Positions 49,714 to 60,700 of a DNA stretch of 64,000 bases are shown piece by piece (position 1 is the stretch's first letter; each line of letters begins with the position of its first letter). The stretch lies in NCBI RefSeq assembly GCF_900324475.1, contig NZ_LT992502.1:3658001-3722000 (forward strand), read 5' to 3'. The DNA is from Enterobacter bugandensis (GTDB lineage: Bacteria > Pseudomonadota > Gammaproteobacteria > Enterobacterales > Enterobacteriaceae). The notes under the pieces were generated by a model. The model did no database searches. It was not told the DNA's origin and saw nothing but the letters and a program-made list of their open reading frames with translations. The translations under genes and the position numbers were made by a program.

Positions 49714-50076
49714 ATGAACGTCATTTACCAGACCACCATTACCCGCATCGGCCAGAGCGCAGCGGACGCGCTGAGCGACCAGATGCTGATCACCTTCCGC
49801 GAAGGCGCTCCGGCGGATATCGAAGAGTTTTGCTTTATCCACTGCCACGGCGAACTGAACGGCGAGCTGAAGGCCGGGAGCCAGCTGGAGCTGGGCGAGG
49901 CGCGCTATGCCGTGACCGCCGTCGGCGACGTGGCCGAGCAAAACCTGCGCGAGCTCGGCCACATCACCCTGCGCTTCGACGGCCAGCCGCAGGCGGAATA
50001 CCCCGGTACGGTTCACGTGGATGGCCCGGTTCCGCAGGCTGTCACCCCAGGCTGCACGTTAAAATTTGTTGCGTAA
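49714..50076 (+). CDS. srlB: Glucitol/sorbitol PTS component EIIA (SrlB)
   Basis: A 120-residue cytoplasmic phosphocarrier. The histidine in EEFCFIHCHGELNGELK is the expected phosphorylation region; C-terminal text LGHITLRFDGQPQAEYPGTV matches E. coli. It hands phosphate from HPr to the EIIB domain of SrlE. Confidence 0.94.
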   Translation: MNVIYQTTITRIGQSAADALSDQMLITFREGAPADIEEFCFIHCHGELNGELKAGSQLELGEARYAVTAVGDVAEQNLRELGHITLRFDGQPQAEYPGTVHVDGPVPQAVTPGCTLKFVA

Positions 50077-50090
50077 TTAAGGAGAGTCAC

Positions 50091-50870
50091 ATGAGTCAGG
50101 TTGCCGTTGTCATTGGTGGGGGACAAACCTTAGGCGAGTTCCTCTGCCGTGGGCTTGCCGCTGAGGGTTACCGCGTGGCGGTAGTGGACATTCAGAGTGA
50201 AAAAGCCGCCCGCGTGGCCGACACCATTAACACCGAGTTTGGCGAAGGGATGGCGTACGGGTTTGGTGCCGACGCCACCAGCGAGCAGAGCGTGATGGCG
50301 CTGGCCCGCGGCGTGGACGAGATTTTTGGGCGCACCGACCTGCTGGTCTACAGCGCGGGGATTGCGAAAGCGGCGTTTATCAGCGATTTCGAACTGGGGG
50401 ATTTTGACCGTTCGCTGCAGGTGAATCTGGTGGGCTATTTCCTTTGCGCCCGCGAGTTTTCCCGCCTGATGATCCGCGACGGCATTCAGGGGCGCATCAT
50501 TCAGATCAACTCAAAATCCGGGAAAGTGGGCAGCAAGCACAACTCCGGGTACAGCGCGGCGAAGTTTGGCGGCGTGGGGCTGACGCAGTCCCTGGCGTTG
50601 GATCTGGCCGAATACGGGATTACCGTGCACTCGCTGATGCTGGGCAACCTGCTGAAATCGCCGATGTTCCAGTCCCTGCTGCCGCAGTACGCCACCAAGC
50701 TCGGCATCAAGGCTGAGGAAGTGGAGCAGTACTACATCGATAAAGTGCCGCTGAAGCGCGGGTGTGACTATCAGGACGTGCTGAACATGCTGCTGTTTTA
50801 CGCCAGTCCGAAAGCGTCGTACTGCACCGGGCAGTCGATTAACGTGACCGGTGGGCAGGTGATGTTCTGA
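50091..50870 (+). CDS. srlD: Sorbitol-6-phosphate 2-dehydrogenase SrlD
   Basis: A 259-residue SDR that oxidises sorbitol-6-phosphate to fructose-6-phosphate with NAD. The Rossmann motif GGGQTLGEFL is near the N-terminus, and the active site is QINSKSGKVGSKHNSGYSAA followed by KFGG, with Tyr-x-x-x-Lys intact. The start MSQVAVV has AAGGAG just upstream; the open frame reaching 540 bases further upstream lies over srlE/srlB and is spurious. Confidence 0.95.
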   Translation: MSQVAVVIGGGQTLGEFLCRGLAAEGYRVAVVDIQSEKAARVADTINTEFGEGMAYGFGADATSEQSVMALARGVDEIFGRTDLLVYSAGIAKAAFISDFELGDFDRSLQVNLVGYFLCAREFSRLMIRDGIQGRIIQINSKSGKVGSKHNSGYSAAKFGGVGLTQSLALDLAEYGITVHSLMLGNLLKSPMFQSLLPQYATKLGIKAEEVEQYYIDKVPLKRGCDYQDVLNMLLFYASPKASYCTGQSINVTGGQVMF

Positions 50871-50885
50871 TCGAGCGGCCTGATG

Positions 50886-50918
50886 CCCTCACCCTAACCC
50901 TCTCCCACCGGGAGAGGG
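50886..50918. repeat. CCCTCACCC-type palindrome between srlD and srlM
   Basis: CCCTCACCCTAACCCTCTCC... with CCCTCTCCC-ACC-GGGAGAGGG as a perfect 9-bp stem. It sits inside the srl operon, so it is probably an RNA-stability or expression-tuning element, not a full terminator. Confidence 0.75.
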
Positions 50919-50937
50919 AACAAAACAAGGAGTCGAT

Positions 50938-51297
50938 ATGGTAACCGCACTCATCACCGTCGCCGCCCTCGCCTGGCTGTGCCAGATGGCGTTTGGCGGC
51001 TGGCAGATCCACCAGTTTAACCGCGCGTTTGATGCGCTGTGTCAGAAGGGCCGCGTCGGCGTCGGGCGTTCCGGCGGACGCTTTAAACCGCGCGTGGTCG
51101 TCGCCGTAGCGCTGGACGAGCACGACCGGGTGTGCGATTCCCTCCTCATGCGTGGCGTGACGGTATTTGCCCGTCCGGCCAAAATCCAGGCAATCAACGG
51201 CCTCTTGTTACAGGAATTGCAGCCTGATGTGATCTTTCCCCATGATCCACTCTGTCGGAATGCACTATCATTAGCGCTCAATCTGAAACATGGATAA
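50938..51297 (+). CDS. srlM: Glucitol operon activator SrlM (GutM)
   Basis: A 119-residue protein with an N-terminal hydrophobic segment (LITVAALAWLCQMAFGGWQ) and a soluble part (GRVGVGRSGGRFKPRVVVAV). It matches E. coli GutM, which positively affects srl expression, though how is unclear. AAGGAG precedes the ATG. Confidence 0.93.
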   Translation: MVTALITVAALAWLCQMAFGGWQIHQFNRAFDALCQKGRVGVGRSGGRFKPRVVVAVALDEHDRVCDSLLMRGVTVFARPAKIQAINGLLLQELQPDVIFPHDPLCRNALSLALNLKHG

Positions 51298-51360
51298 TTT
51301 CGTTGTGAAAGTTATAGACTTGCGAAATTATCATTTCGCAACCTAAGGAACGAAGCGCCT

Positions 51361-52134
51361 ATGAAACCACGTCAGCGGCAGGCGGCCATTCTCGAGCATC
51401 TACAAAAGCAGGGAAAATGCTCGGTAGAGGATCTGGCCCACTACTTTGACACCACCGGCACGACAATACGCAAGGACCTGGTATTGCTCGAAAACTCTGG
51501 CGCCGTTATTCGCACCTACGGCGGCGTGGTGCTCAACAAGGACGAAGCGGACCCGCCAATCGATCACAAAACGCTGATCAATACCCACCAGAAAGCGCTG
51601 ATTGCCGAAGCCGCCGTCAAATTTATCCAGGACGGCGATTCCATCATCCTCGACGCAGGCAGTACCGTCCTGCAGATGATCCCCCTGCTCAGCCGCTTTA
51701 ACAACATCACGGTGATGACCAACAGCCTGCACATCGTCAACGCGCTGTCCGAGTTCGACAGCGAGCAGACCATCCTGATGCCCGGCGGCACCTTCCGCAA
51801 AAAATCGGCGTCCTTTCACGGCCAGCTGGCGGAGAACGCTTTCGACCACTTCAGCTTCGATAAACTGTTTATGGGCACCGACGGCATCGACCTGAACGCA
51901 GGCGTCACGACGTTTAACGAGGTGTTCAGCGTCAGCAAAGCCATGTGTAACGCCGCGCGGGAAGTGATTTTAATGGCCGACTCGTCGAAGTTTGGCCGCA
52001 AAAGCCCCAATATTGTCTGTAGCCTCGAAAGCGTTGATAAGCTGATTACCGACGCGGGTATCGATCCGGCGTTCAAAAAAGCGCTGGAAGAGAAAGGGAT
52101 CGACGTGATCGTAACCGGAGAAAGAGATGAGTGA
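51361..52134 (+). CDS. srlR: Glucitol operon repressor SrlR (DeoR family)
   Basis: A 257-residue DeoR-type repressor. The N-terminal HTH is [20 protein letters not shown] followed by [12 protein letters not shown]; the sugar-phosphate-sensing domain has [12 protein letters not shown] and [12 protein letters not shown]. It represses srl in the absence of sorbitol. It overlaps gutQ by 8 bases. Confidence 0.95.
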   Translation: MKPRQRQAAILEHLQKQGKCSVEDLAHYFDTTGTTIRKDLVLLENSGAVIRTYGGVVLNKDEADPPIDHKTLINTHQKALIAEAAVKFIQDGDSIILDAGSTVLQMIPLLSRFNNITVMTNSLHIVNALSEFDSEQTILMPGGTFRKKSASFHGQLAENAFDHFSFDKLFMGTDGIDLNAGVTTFNEVFSVSKAMCNAAREVILMADSSKFGRKSPNIVCSLESVDKLITDAGIDPAFKKALEEKGIDVIVTGERDE

Positions 52135-53092
52135 TTTTCTGTTAGAAACGGGCCGCCAGACGCTGATGCTGGAGCTGCAGGAAGCCAGCCGCCTGCCGGA
52201 ACGTCTGGGCGAGGATTTTGTCCGCGCCGCCAACACCATTATCCACTGCGAAGGCAAAGTGATTGTGGCGGGCATCGGTAAATCTGGCCATATCGGCAAG
52301 AAGATTGCCGCGACGCTCGCCAGCACCGGTACCCCGGCGTTCTTCGTGCATCCGGCAGAGGCGCTGCATGGCGATCTCGGGATGATCGAAAGCCGCGACG
52401 TGATGCTGTTTATCTCCTACTCCGGTTCGGCCAAAGAGCTGGATCTGATTATTCCGCGCCTGCAGGAAAAATCTGTCGCCCTGCTGGCGATGACCGGGAA
52501 ACCCCGCTCGCCGCTGGCGCTGGCCGCCAAAGCGACGCTGGATATTTCCGTTGAGCGTGAAGCCTGCCCGATGCACCTCGCCCCGACCTCCAGCACCGTT
52601 AACACCCTGATGATGGGCGACGCACTGGCGATGGCGGTAATGCAGGCGCGCGGATTCAATGAGGAAGATTTTGCCCGTTCGCATCCGGCAGGTGCGCTCG
52701 GCGCGCGACTGCTCAACAAGGTTCACCATCTGATGCGCACCGACGATGCCATTCCTCAGGTCAAACTCGATACCAGCGTGATGGACGCGATGCTGGAGCT
52801 GAGCCGCACCGGTCTGGGGCTGGTGGCGGTATGCGATGACGGCGGAAACGTGAAGGGCGTGTTCACCGACGGCGACCTGCGCCGCTGGATGGTGGGCGGC
52901 GGCAGGCTGGAAACAAACGTGTCTGACGCCATGACCAAAGGCGGGCTGACGCTCAATGCCGACAGCCGCGCCATTGAAGCCAAAGAGGTGCTGATGAAGC
53001 GCAAAATCACCGCCGCACCGGTGGTGGACGAGCACGGCAGGCTGTGCGGCGCTATCAACCTGCAGGACTTCTACCAGGCCGGGATTATTTAA
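52127..53092 (+). CDS. gutQ: D-arabinose-5-phosphate isomerase GutQ
   Basis: A 321-residue SIS-domain isomerase that converts ribulose-5-phosphate to arabinose-5-phosphate, the KDO precursor. The SIS region shows [20 protein letters not shown] and [15 protein letters not shown]; two CBS domains follow (~205-321). It is the second such enzyme beside KdsD in E. coli. The 3' end overlaps convergent norR by 4 bases. Confidence 0.95.
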   Translation: MSDFLLETGRQTLMLELQEASRLPERLGEDFVRAANTIIHCEGKVIVAGIGKSGHIGKKIAATLASTGTPAFFVHPAEALHGDLGMIESRDVMLFISYSGSAKELDLIIPRLQEKSVALLAMTGKPRSPLALAAKATLDISVEREACPMHLAPTSSTVNTLMMGDALAMAVMQARGFNEEDFARSHPAGALGARLLNKVHHLMRTDDAIPQVKLDTSVMDAMLELSRTGLGLVAVCDDGGNVKGVFTDGDLRRWMVGGGRLETNVSDAMTKGGLTLNADSRAIEAKEVLMKRKITAAPVVDEHGRLCGAINLQDFYQAGII

Positions 53093-54603
53093 CCCTTCAG
53101 CCCAAGACGCTTCGCCAGCCGGTGCAGGTTGGCGACGTCCATCTCCAGCGCCCGCGCGCACGCCGCCCAGCTGCGGTTATTCTGCTCCAGCGCGCGGGTA
53201 ATCATCTGACGCTGAAACTCTTCCGTCGCTTCGCGCAGGTTTTCGATTGCGCTCTCAGGCACAGCAGGCTTCACGGTCGGGGCATTTTCCTCATGCAGCG
53301 CAAAATGGCGCGCATGAATCACCACTTCATCCCCCGAGCGCGTCGCCCTCGCCAGCACCACCGCGCGGTGAATCGCATGCTCCAGCTCGCGCACGTTGCC
53401 CGGCCAGCCGTAGCTGAGCAGATGCGCTCTCGCCCCCGGGCTAAGCACCACGCGGGACAGCCCCATTTTGAGACGGCACTGTTCGCAGAAATAACCCGCC
53501 AGCAGCACCACGTCGTCTCCGCGCTCACGCAGCGGCGGCACGGACAGCGGGAACACGCTCAGCCGATGGAACAGGTCGGCTCGGAACTGCCCGGCCAGCA
53601 CCGCTTCGCGCAGATCCCGGTTGGTCGCAGCAAGGACACGCACGTCCACCCGCAGGCTGCGGTCATCCCCCACGCGCTGGATGTCGCCGTACTGCAATAC
53701 GCGCAGCAGCTTGGCCTGAAGTGAAAGGGAAAGCTCGCCAATCTCATCAAGAAACAGCGTGCCGTTATCGGCCATTTCAAACTTGCCGCTGCGGTTGCTG
53801 ATGGCCCCGGTAAACGCCCCTTTGACGTGACCGAACAGCTCGCTCTCCGCCACGCTTTCCGGCAGCGCGGCGCAGTTGAGGTACACCAGCGGGTTGACCG
53901 CGCGCGGCGAAGCTTCATGGATGGACTTCGCCACCAGCTCCTTACCGGTACCGGTCTCTCCGAAGATCAGCACGTTCAGATCGGACGCGGCAACAATCTC
54001 AATCTCTTTTTTGAGCTGCGCCATGCCGGGCGAAAGGCCGATCATCTCCGTATGCGCCACCGGCTCAAACGCCGCCGGGCTGCCGGGAAGAATATTCTGG
54101 CTCTCCAGCTGCTCTATCAGCAGGGCATTGTTCAGCGCCCCGGCGGCCAGCGCCGCAATCAGGCGCAGTTCTTCGTCGCTGAAGGTGTCGAACTGATCCG
54201 GCGACATGCCGTCGAGGGTTAATGCGCCAATCAGATTCTGCCCGGCGAACAGCGGCAGGCCAATACAGGCGTGCACCTTCAGGCTCTCCTGCCCCGGAAT
54301 CAGGCCGTCGTACGGATCGGGCAGATCGCTGTCTGCCGGGAAACGCACCACGTCGCCCGCGCGGGCGATGGTTTCCAGACGCGGGTGGCCCTCCAGCGTA
54401 AAGCGCCGCCCGAGTACGTCCTTCGCCAGGCCGTCGATAGCCAGCGGAATAAACTGCCGCCCTTCGTAACGCAGCAGCGCCGACGCATCGCAATCCAGCA
54501 CGTGGCGCAGCGTGGAGATCAGGCGCTGAAAGCGGTCCTGATGGCCGATACCGGTTTGCAGTTCTATGGCGATCTTCGCCAGCACGTCTACGGAAAAACT
54601 CAT
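53089..54603 (-). CDS. norR: Nitric oxide-responsive sigma-54 activator NorR
   Basis: A 504-residue enhancer-binding protein. The N-terminal GAF domain (~1-170) carries the NO-sensing mononuclear iron in E. coli. The AAA+ domain has Walker A GETGTGKE, the sigma-54 contact loop GAFTGA and [10 protein letters not shown]; a Fis-type HTH ends the protein. The start [10 protein letters not shown] matches E. coli. Divergent from norVW, which it activates. Confidence 0.96.
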   Translation of the reverse strand: MSFSVDVLAKIAIELQTGIGHQDRFQRLISTLRHVLDCDASALLRYEGRQFIPLAIDGLAKDVLGRRFTLEGHPRLETIARAGDVVRFPADSDLPDPYDGLIPGQESLKVHACIGLPLFAGQNLIGALTLDGMSPDQFDTFSDEELRLIAALAAGALNNALLIEQLESQNILPGSPAAFEPVAHTEMIGLSPGMAQLKKEIEIVAASDLNVLIFGETGTGKELVAKSIHEASPRAVNPLVYLNCAALPESVAESELFGHVKGAFTGAISNRSGKFEMADNGTLFLDEIGELSLSLQAKLLRVLQYGDIQRVGDDRSLRVDVRVLAATNRDLREAVLAGQFRADLFHRLSVFPLSVPPLRERGDDVVLLAGYFCEQCRLKMGLSRVVLSPGARAHLLSYGWPGNVRELEHAIHRAVVLARATRSGDEVVIHARHFALHEENAPTVKPAVPESAIENLREATEEFQRQMITRALEQNNRSWAACARALEMDVANLHRLAKRLGLKG

Positions 54604-54615
54604 GCCTGCCTCACT

Positions 54616-54626
54616 GTCATTTTGAC
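54616..54626. promoter_or_regulatory. NorR site 1
   Basis: GTCATTTTGAC fits the GT-N7-AC NorR consensus. First of three sites between norR and norV. Confidence 0.85.
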
Positions 54627-54636
54627 AATGCATAAT

Positions 54637-54647
54637 GTCATATTGAC
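54637..54647. promoter_or_regulatory. NorR site 2
   Basis: GTCATATTGAC, 21 bp from site 1. NorR needs three such sites to form its active hexamer in E. coli. Confidence 0.85.
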
Positions 54648-54660
54648 TCTTTTTAGGATA

Positions 54661-54671
54661 GTCATAATGAC
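54661..54671. promoter_or_regulatory. NorR site 3
   Basis: GTCATAATGAC, 24 bp from site 2 and about 55 bp upstream of the sigma-54 promoter. Confidence 0.85.
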
Positions 54672-54725
54672 TACTCATTATGGGGCATTAAATCACAACT
54701 TATTGAATATTAATAATTTAAAAAG

Positions 54726-54741
54726 TTGGCACGCAACTTGA
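54726..54741 (+). promoter_or_regulatory. Sigma-54 promoter of norVW
   Basis: TTGGCACGCAACTTGA carries the -24 TGGCAC and -12 TTG elements with GG and the -12 position correctly spaced. Confidence 0.85.
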
Positions 54742-54790
54742 TATAAGCAAACCATCTTATTTAAAAACGCTGTATTAAGTTGAGGTTGCT

Positions 54791-56233
54791 ATGTCTATTC
54801 TGGTTAAAAATAACATTCATTGGGTGGGTCAACGTGACTGGGAAGTGCGCGATTTCCACGGGACGGAATACAAAACGCTGCGCGGCAGCAGCTACAACAG
54901 CTATCTCATCCGCGAAGGTAAAAACGTCCTGATCGATACCGTCGATCACAAATTCAGCCGTGAGTTCGTGCAGAACCTGCGCGGTGAAATCGACCTGAAT
55001 GACATCGACTACATCATCATCAACCATGCGGAAGAGGACCACGCCGGGGCGCTGACCGAGCTGATGTCCCACATTCCGGATACCCCAATCTACTGCACCA
55101 CCAACGCCATTGATTCAATTAACGGCCACCACCACCATCCGGAGTGGAACTTCCACACCGTAAAAACCGGCGACACGCTGGATATCGGCAACGGCAAGCA
55201 GCTGATCTTCGTCGAAACCCCGATGCTGCACTGGCCGGACAGCATGATGACCTACATGACCGACGACGCGGTGCTGTTCAGCAACGACGCCTTCGGCCAG
55301 CACTACTGCGACGAACGCCTGTTCAATGACGAAGTGGATCAGACCGAGCTGTTCGAACAGTGCCAGCGCTACTACGCCAATATCCTGACCCCGTTCAGCC
55401 GTCTGGTGACCCCTAAAATTACCGAGATCCTCGGCTTCAACCTGCCGGTGGACATGATTGCGACCTCCCACGGCGTGGTGTGGCGTGAAAACCCCACCCA
55501 GATCGTCGAGCTGTACCTGAAGTGGGCCGCGGATTACCAGGAAGACCGCATCACTATCTTCTACGACACCATGTCCAACAACACCCGCATGATGGCGGAC
55601 GCGATTGCCCAGGGGATCAATGAAGTTGACCCGAACGTGGCGGTGAAAATCTTCAACGTGGCGCGCAGCGATAAGAACGAGGTATTGACCAACGTCTTCC
55701 GCTCCAAAGGCGTGCTGGTGGGTACCTCCACCATGAATAACGTGATGATGCCGAAGATTGCCGGCCTGGTGGAAGAGATGACCGGCCTGCGCTTTCGTAA
55801 CAAACGCGCCAGCGCCTTTGGCTCTCACGGCTGGAGCGGCGGCGCGGTAGACCGTCTTTCTACCCGTTTACAGGATGCGGGTTTTGAGATGTCCATGAGC
55901 CTGAAGGCGAAATGGCGTCCGGATATCGACGCGCTGGAAATCTGCCGCCAGCATGGCCGCGACATCGCCCGTCAGTGGGCGCTCGCCCCGCTTCCTGAAG
56001 TCACCGCAAAACCTGCGGAACAGCCACAAACCTGTTCTGCAGCAGCCAGCACCGATCTCGGTCCGCGCATGCAGTGCAGCGTCTGCCAGTGGATCTACGA
56101 TCCTGAGCTGGGCGAACCGCTGCAGGATGTAGCCCCGGGCACGCCGTGGAGCGAGGTGCCGGACAACTTCCTCTGCCCGGAATGCTCCCTCGGCAAAGAC
56201 GTGTTTGATGAACTGGCAACGGAGGCAAAATGA
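54791..56233 (+). CDS. norV: Anaerobic nitric oxide reductase flavorubredoxin NorV
   Basis: A 480-residue enzyme that reduces NO to N2O without oxygen. The N-terminal metallo-beta-lactamase-like domain has the diiron ligands NHAEEDHAG; the central flavodoxin domain (~255-395) shows [17 protein letters not shown]; a C-terminal rubredoxin (~425-470) has [10 protein letters not shown] and LCPEC. Overlaps norW by ATGA. Confidence 0.97.
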   Translation: MSILVKNNIHWVGQRDWEVRDFHGTEYKTLRGSSYNSYLIREGKNVLIDTVDHKFSREFVQNLRGEIDLNDIDYIIINHAEEDHAGALTELMSHIPDTPIYCTTNAIDSINGHHHHPEWNFHTVKTGDTLDIGNGKQLIFVETPMLHWPDSMMTYMTDDAVLFSNDAFGQHYCDERLFNDEVDQTELFEQCQRYYANILTPFSRLVTPKITEILGFNLPVDMIATSHGVVWRENPTQIVELYLKWAADYQEDRITIFYDTMSNNTRMMADAIAQGINEVDPNVAVKIFNVARSDKNEVLTNVFRSKGVLVGTSTMNNVMMPKIAGLVEEMTGLRFRNKRASAFGSHGWSGGAVDRLSTRLQDAGFEMSMSLKAKWRPDIDALEICRQHGRDIARQWALAPLPEVTAKPAEQPQTCSAAASTDLGPRMQCSVCQWIYDPELGEPLQDVAPGTPWSEVPDNFLCPECSLGKDVFDELATEAK

Positions 56234-57363
56234 GCAACGGCATCGTTATCATCGGCTCGGGCTTTGCTGCCCGCCAACTGGTGAAAAATATCCGCAAACA
56301 GGATGCAAACGTGCCGTTGACGCTGATCGCCGCCGACAGCATGGACGAGTACAACAAGCCTGATTTAAGCCACGTCATTAGCCAGAATCAGCGCGCCGAT
56401 GACCTCACCCGCCAGACGGCGGGGGAGTTCGCGGAGCAGTTCAACCTGCGTCTGTTTCCGTACACCTGGGTCACCGATATCGATGCTGACGCCCACGTGG
56501 TAAAAGCGAAAGAGAAAACCTGGCAGTACGACAGGCTGGTGCTGGCGACCGGGGCATCTGCGTTTGTGCCGCCGGTTGAAGGCCGCGAGCTGATGATTAC
56601 CCTCAACAGCCAGCAGGAGTATCAGGCCAGCGAAACCCGGCTACGCGATGCCGCCAGAGTGATGATCGTCGGCGGCGGGCTGATCGGCACCGAGTTGGCG
56701 ATGGACTTCTGTCGGGCGGGAAAATCCGTGACCCTGGTTGACCACGCGGCGAGCATTCTGTCGGCGCTGATGCCGGCAGAAGTAAGCAGTCGCTTACAGC
56801 ATCGTCTGACTGATATGGGCGTGCATCTGCTGCTGAAATCGCAGCTACAAAGCCTGAGCAAAACCGAAGGCGGTATCCGTGCCACGCTCGACCGCAGCCG
56901 CAGCGTAGAAGTGGATGCGGTGGTTGCCGCGACGGGCCTGCGCCCGGAAACCGCGCTGGCGCATCGTGCAGGGGCTGAAATCAACCGCGGCGTGAAGGTA
57001 AATAGCTACCTGCAAACCACGCGGCCGGATATTTATGCCCTGGGCGACTGCGCGGAAATTAACGGCCAGGTGCTGCCCTTCCTGCAACCGATACAATTAA
57101 GCGCCATGTATCTGGCAAAAAACCTGCTCGGCGGCAGCGCGCCGCTGAAATTACCCGCCATGCTGGTAAAGGTCAAAACGCCGGAATTGCCGCTGCATCT
57201 TGCAGGTGAAACGCAGCGTCAGGATCTGAACTGGCAAATTACCCTCGAACCGCAGGGAATGGTGGCGCGCGGCACCGATGCAGACGGTCAGATGCGCGCC
57301 TTTGTCGTCAGCGAAGACCGGATGAAGGAGGCTTTCGCGCTGCTGAAATCGCTACCTGCTTAA
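56230..57363 (+). CDS. norW: NorV rubredoxin reductase NorW
   Basis: A 377-residue FAD/NADH flavoprotein that passes electrons from NADH to NorV. FAD motif [15 protein letters not shown] at the N-terminus, NADH motif [16 protein letters not shown] (~140-155), and the second FAD motif [11 protein letters not shown]. Coupled to norV; a BIME-type repeat follows the stop. Confidence 0.95.
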   Translation: MSNGIVIIGSGFAARQLVKNIRKQDANVPLTLIAADSMDEYNKPDLSHVISQNQRADDLTRQTAGEFAEQFNLRLFPYTWVTDIDADAHVVKAKEKTWQYDRLVLATGASAFVPPVEGRELMITLNSQQEYQASETRLRDAARVMIVGGGLIGTELAMDFCRAGKSVTLVDHAASILSALMPAEVSSRLQHRLTDMGVHLLLKSQLQSLSKTEGGIRATLDRSRSVEVDAVVAATGLRPETALAHRAGAEINRGVKVNSYLQTTRPDIYALGDCAEINGQVLPFLQPIQLSAMYLAKNLLGGSAPLKLPAMLVKVKTPELPLHLAGETQRQDLNWQITLEPQGMVARGTDADGQMRAFVVSEDRMKEAFALLKSLPA

Positions 57364-57373
57364 CCCTCGTATT

Positions 57374-57440
57374 GCCGGGTGGCGCTCCGCTTACCCGGCC
57401 TACATGCAGACCCGCGCAAGCGTAGCGCCGCCGGGTAAAA
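57374..57440. repeat. BIME (paired REP palindromes)
   Basis: GCCGGGTGGCGCTCCGC...TTACCCGGCCTAC and an inverted GCGCAAGCGTAGCGCCGCCGGG unit lie between the convergent norW and NiCoT genes. Confidence 0.8.
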
Positions 57441-57453
57441 CAGGGTGGGGAGT

Positions 57454-58476
57454 TCAGGAGCGCACCACCAGCGCGTCGTAGCCGCGCCAGCGATAGTTGG
57501 CCATGGAGATGAGCCAGCAGGCAACGAACAGCCCGACAACCACAAACCCGGCGTTGCCCAGGTTGTCATTTACCGCGCCGATCAGATCCCAGATGCCGCC
57601 GCTGAGGGCAAATTTATCCATCAGCAGGCCCAGCGCTTCCAGCCCGCCGATAAACAGCGCCACCACCACGGAGGTGCCGGTGATGGTCATGTTGTAGTAG
57701 AGCTTGCGCTGCGGTTTATCAAACGCCCAGCCGTAGGCACCGACCATCAGCAGGTTATCGAGCGTATCCACCAGCGCCATGCCGCTGGCGAAGAGCGCCG
57801 GGAAGATCATGATTGACCACACGGACATCCCGCTGGAGGCGCTGGCGGCGGAGATCCCCAGCACGCCAATTTCGGTGGCCGTGTCGAAGCCGAGGCCAAA
57901 CAGGAAACCCACCAGATACATCTGCCAGCTTTTATTGACGAGGCGGAAGGTTTTACCGAACAGCCAGTTCATAACGCCCCCCTGGGCAGGCAGCGTGACG
58001 TCACCCTGCACCGTCTGGCCCTTTTTCAGCGCCTGGAAACTGCGCCAGACGCCGCGCAGGATCACCATATTCACCAGCGCCATCGCCAGCAGGAAGGTGG
58101 CGGATACCGCAGTGCCAATCAGGCTGCCGGTTTCGTGGAACCATTCCATGTTTTTCTGAAACGCCGTGGCGGTGGCGGCGATGGCAATGGAGGCCAGCAC
58201 CACGATGGTGGAGTGCCCCAGCGAGAACCACGCCCCCACCCCGCACGGGCGTTTGCCCTGCTGCATCATCTTACGCGTCACGGTATCAATGGCCGCGATG
58301 TGGTCGGCATCCACCGCATGGCGCAGCCCGTAGCACCACGCCAGCAGGCTGGCGGCCATCAGCGCCGTGCTGCCGCTAAAAGAGTGCCATGCCCATCCCC
58401 AGGCCAGCAGGTTTGCCATTACCAGAGCCAGCAGCAGAAGCGCGGCGCGAGGTTCGTTGCGTAACAGTCGTAACAT
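57454..58476 (-). CDS. NiCoT-family nickel/cobalt permease
   Basis: A 340-residue high-affinity nickel/cobalt transporter. The family signature HAVDADHIAAIDTVTRK (with the H-x4-D-H core) is in helix 2, with further conserved text GVGAWFSLGHSTIVV and LGFDTATEIGVLG. Start MLRLLRNEP with AAGGAT upstream; a 66-codon open extension overlaps hypF and is spurious. It begins one base past the hypF stop, so nickel uptake is tied to hydrogenase maturation. E. coli has no NiCoT here. Confidence 0.92.
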   Translation of the reverse strand: MLRLLRNEPRAALLLLALVMANLLAWGWAWHSFSGSTALMAASLLAWCYGLRHAVDADHIAAIDTVTRKMMQQGKRPCGVGAWFSLGHSTIVVLASIAIAATATAFQKNMEWFHETGSLIGTAVSATFLLAMALVNMVILRGVWRSFQALKKGQTVQGDVTLPAQGGVMNWLFGKTFRLVNKSWQMYLVGFLFGLGFDTATEIGVLGISAASASSGMSVWSIMIFPALFASGMALVDTLDNLLMVGAYGWAFDKPQRKLYYNMTITGTSVVVALFIGGLEALGLLMDKFALSGGIWDLIGAVNDNLGNAGFVVVGLFVACWLISMANYRWRGYDALVVRS

Positions 58477-58477
58477 T

Positions 58478-60694
58478 TTAAATCCTTTTTGAACATGACC
58501 GGGCAGCGGCAACCACCGCCTGCCCGAAGGAGATCGCTCCGTCACCTGCGGGCAGGCGCGAAGGAAAAAGAAGCGTAAAGTCAGAGAGATGATGACGCAG
58601 GCGCGTGCGCAGCAGGCGGTTGTGCAACACGCCGCCGCTGAAGCAGATTGTCGAAATCGATAAGCGTCGGGCATGGCGCGCGGCGAGCTGAGCCAGCCCT
58701 TTTGCCAGCGCGTCGTGAAACGCCCACGCGCGCTCGCAGGGCTCCGCCTGCCAGTTCAGCCACTGCTGCCAGAACAGCGCAAGGTTATTCGCTTCCAGAA
58801 TCACCGGATGGTCAACGCCCGCGCACTGCGATGCCAGCGCCTCCAGCCTGCACGCTGCCTCGCCTTCATAGTACTGCGCGTCGATGCCCAGCGCGCAGGC
58901 GACCGCGTCAAACAAACGACCGCAGGACGAGGCCTGTGGCGCGTTGATGCCACGCTGGAGCGCCGTTGCCAGCAGCGGCCAGCTGTGGCGCTGAACCGCT
59001 CGCGTTTCCGGGTAGCGTTGCCAGTCCGGGACAAACGCCAGGCAGTGGGCGAGCAGATTACGCCACGGCTGCTTTGCCGCCAGATCGCCGCCCGGCAGCG
59101 CCACGGCAGGCAGGCCGCCGAGCCGTTCGCAGTCGAGATAGTTCACCCGCAGGCACTCTCCGCCCCACAGCGCGCCGTTCTCGCCCATGCCGATCCCGTC
59201 CAGCGTCAGAGCGATAGCGTCTCCGCCGCCGAGCGGCCAGCCGTTCTCCGCCAGGCACGCCGCCGCGTGAGCGTGATGATGTAGCACGGTTTCGACGGGC
59301 AGCGCCTGCTCCTGCGCCCACCGGCGCGCGCGATACCCCGGATGGGCATCGCACACCAGCTTATCAGGCTGGAAAGCGTAGATGTCCTGCATCGTCGAGA
59401 GCGCGCTGCGCCACTGCGCCTCTACGCCCTCGTCGCTCAGATCGCCAAAGTGCTGGCTCAGCACCGCCTGGTTGCCGCGCACCAGGCAGAAGGTGTTTTT
59501 CATCTCTGCACCGGTACACAGCATGGCGGGGATATTCTCAAAACCCGCAGGCAACGTGACGGCATCGGGCACAAAACCCCGGGCGCGACGCAGGATAGCG
59601 CCATCCCGATCCATCACCGAATCATCCATGCGCTGCAGGATGTCGCGGTTGTGCAGCAGGAAGCCGTCCGCGATGCCGCTGAGATCCTCCAGCGCCTGCG
59701 CGTTGGTGACGGCAGGCGGCCTGCCACTGAGGTTGCCGGAGGTCATCACCAGCGGGCGCCGGCAGTCCATCAGCAAAAGATGCTGGAGCGGGTTCGCGGG
59801 CAGCATCACGCCAACGCAGTCGAGCCCAGGGGCAATTTCCTCGGGAAACGCGGGAAGCGAAGCTTTCGGCGTCAGCACGATCGGTGCCGCGGGCGAGCGT
59901 AACAGCGTCTGTATCGTCTCCGGCAGATCGTCCGCATCCGGTAGCATCACCGCCAGCGGCTTCGTCGGGCGCTGCTTGCGCATTCGCAGTTTCTGTATCG
60001 CCTGCGGATCCAGCGCGTCGCAAACGAGGTGGAAACCGCCCAGCCCTTTCACCGCGACAATGCCGCCGCCTTTCAGCATCGCCACCGCCGCGCGTAAAGC
60101 CGACTCGCGTATGGCAACAGCATCTCCGGCTCGCCATTCCAGCTGCGGCCCGCAGTCCGGGCAGGCCACCGGCTGGGCGTGGAAGCGGCGGTCGGCCGGG
60201 TTGCGGTACTCGGTTTCGCACGGCGCGCAGAGCGGGAATGCGGCCATCGACGTGGCCGGACGGTCGTACGGCATGGCGCGTATAATGGTAAACCGCGGCC
60301 CGCAGTGGGTGCAGTTGATAAACGGGTAACGATAGCGGCGCTCGCGGGGATCGCGCATTTCAGCCAGACACGCCGGGCAGGTGGCGGCATCCGGCACGAT
60401 TTGCGTATCCATCGCCCCGCGATCGCTGTGGCGGATGGTAAAGTCCTCAGGCATGTCCGCCCAGGTGAACGGCTGCGTTTCAACGCGATCGATGCGCGCC
60501 AGCGGTGGGCAGTCCTGATGCAGCCTCGCGGTAAAGTCCCCCCCATTACCCGCGAGACGCACCAGGACACCCTCTCCGTCGTTGCAGACATCACCCACAA
60601 GCTTCAGCCGGTGCGCCAGCTGCCAGACGAAGGGCCGAAACCCCACGCCCTGCACTTTGCCGCGCACCCGAAGCAGTACGCCGTTAACGCTCAT
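58478..60694 (-). CDS. hypF: [NiFe]-hydrogenase maturation carbamoyltransferase HypF
   Basis: A 738-residue enzyme that makes the CN ligand precursor from carbamoyl phosphate together with HypE. Domains in order: acylphosphatase ([11 protein letters not shown], 12-22), double zinc finger (C106, C109, C128, C131 and a second Cx2C...Cx2C set), YrdC-like (~195-370), and a Kae1-like domain with [14 protein letters not shown]. Full length for the family. Between hydN and the nickel permease. Confidence 0.96.
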   Translation of the reverse strand: MSVNGVLLRVRGKVQGVGFRPFVWQLAHRLKLVGDVCNDGEGVLVRLAGNGGDFTARLHQDCPPLARIDRVETQPFTWADMPEDFTIRHSDRGAMDTQIVPDAATCPACLAEMRDPRERRYRYPFINCTHCGPRFTIIRAMPYDRPATSMAAFPLCAPCETEYRNPADRRFHAQPVACPDCGPQLEWRAGDAVAIRESALRAAVAMLKGGGIVAVKGLGGFHLVCDALDPQAIQKLRMRKQRPTKPLAVMLPDADDLPETIQTLLRSPAAPIVLTPKASLPAFPEEIAPGLDCVGVMLPANPLQHLLLMDCRRPLVMTSGNLSGRPPAVTNAQALEDLSGIADGFLLHNRDILQRMDDSVMDRDGAILRRARGFVPDAVTLPAGFENIPAMLCTGAEMKNTFCLVRGNQAVLSQHFGDLSDEGVEAQWRSALSTMQDIYAFQPDKLVCDAHPGYRARRWAQEQALPVETVLHHHAHAAACLAENGWPLGGGDAIALTLDGIGMGENGALWGGECLRVNYLDCERLGGLPAVALPGGDLAAKQPWRNLLAHCLAFVPDWQRYPETRAVQRHSWPLLATALQRGINAPQASSCGRLFDAVACALGIDAQYYEGEAACRLEALASQCAGVDHPVILEANNLALFWQQWLNWQAEPCERAWAFHDALAKGLAQLAARHARRLSISTICFSGGVLHNRLLRTRLRHHLSDFTLLFPSRLPAGDGAISFGQAVVAAARSCSKRI

Positions 60695-60700
60695 CGCAGC

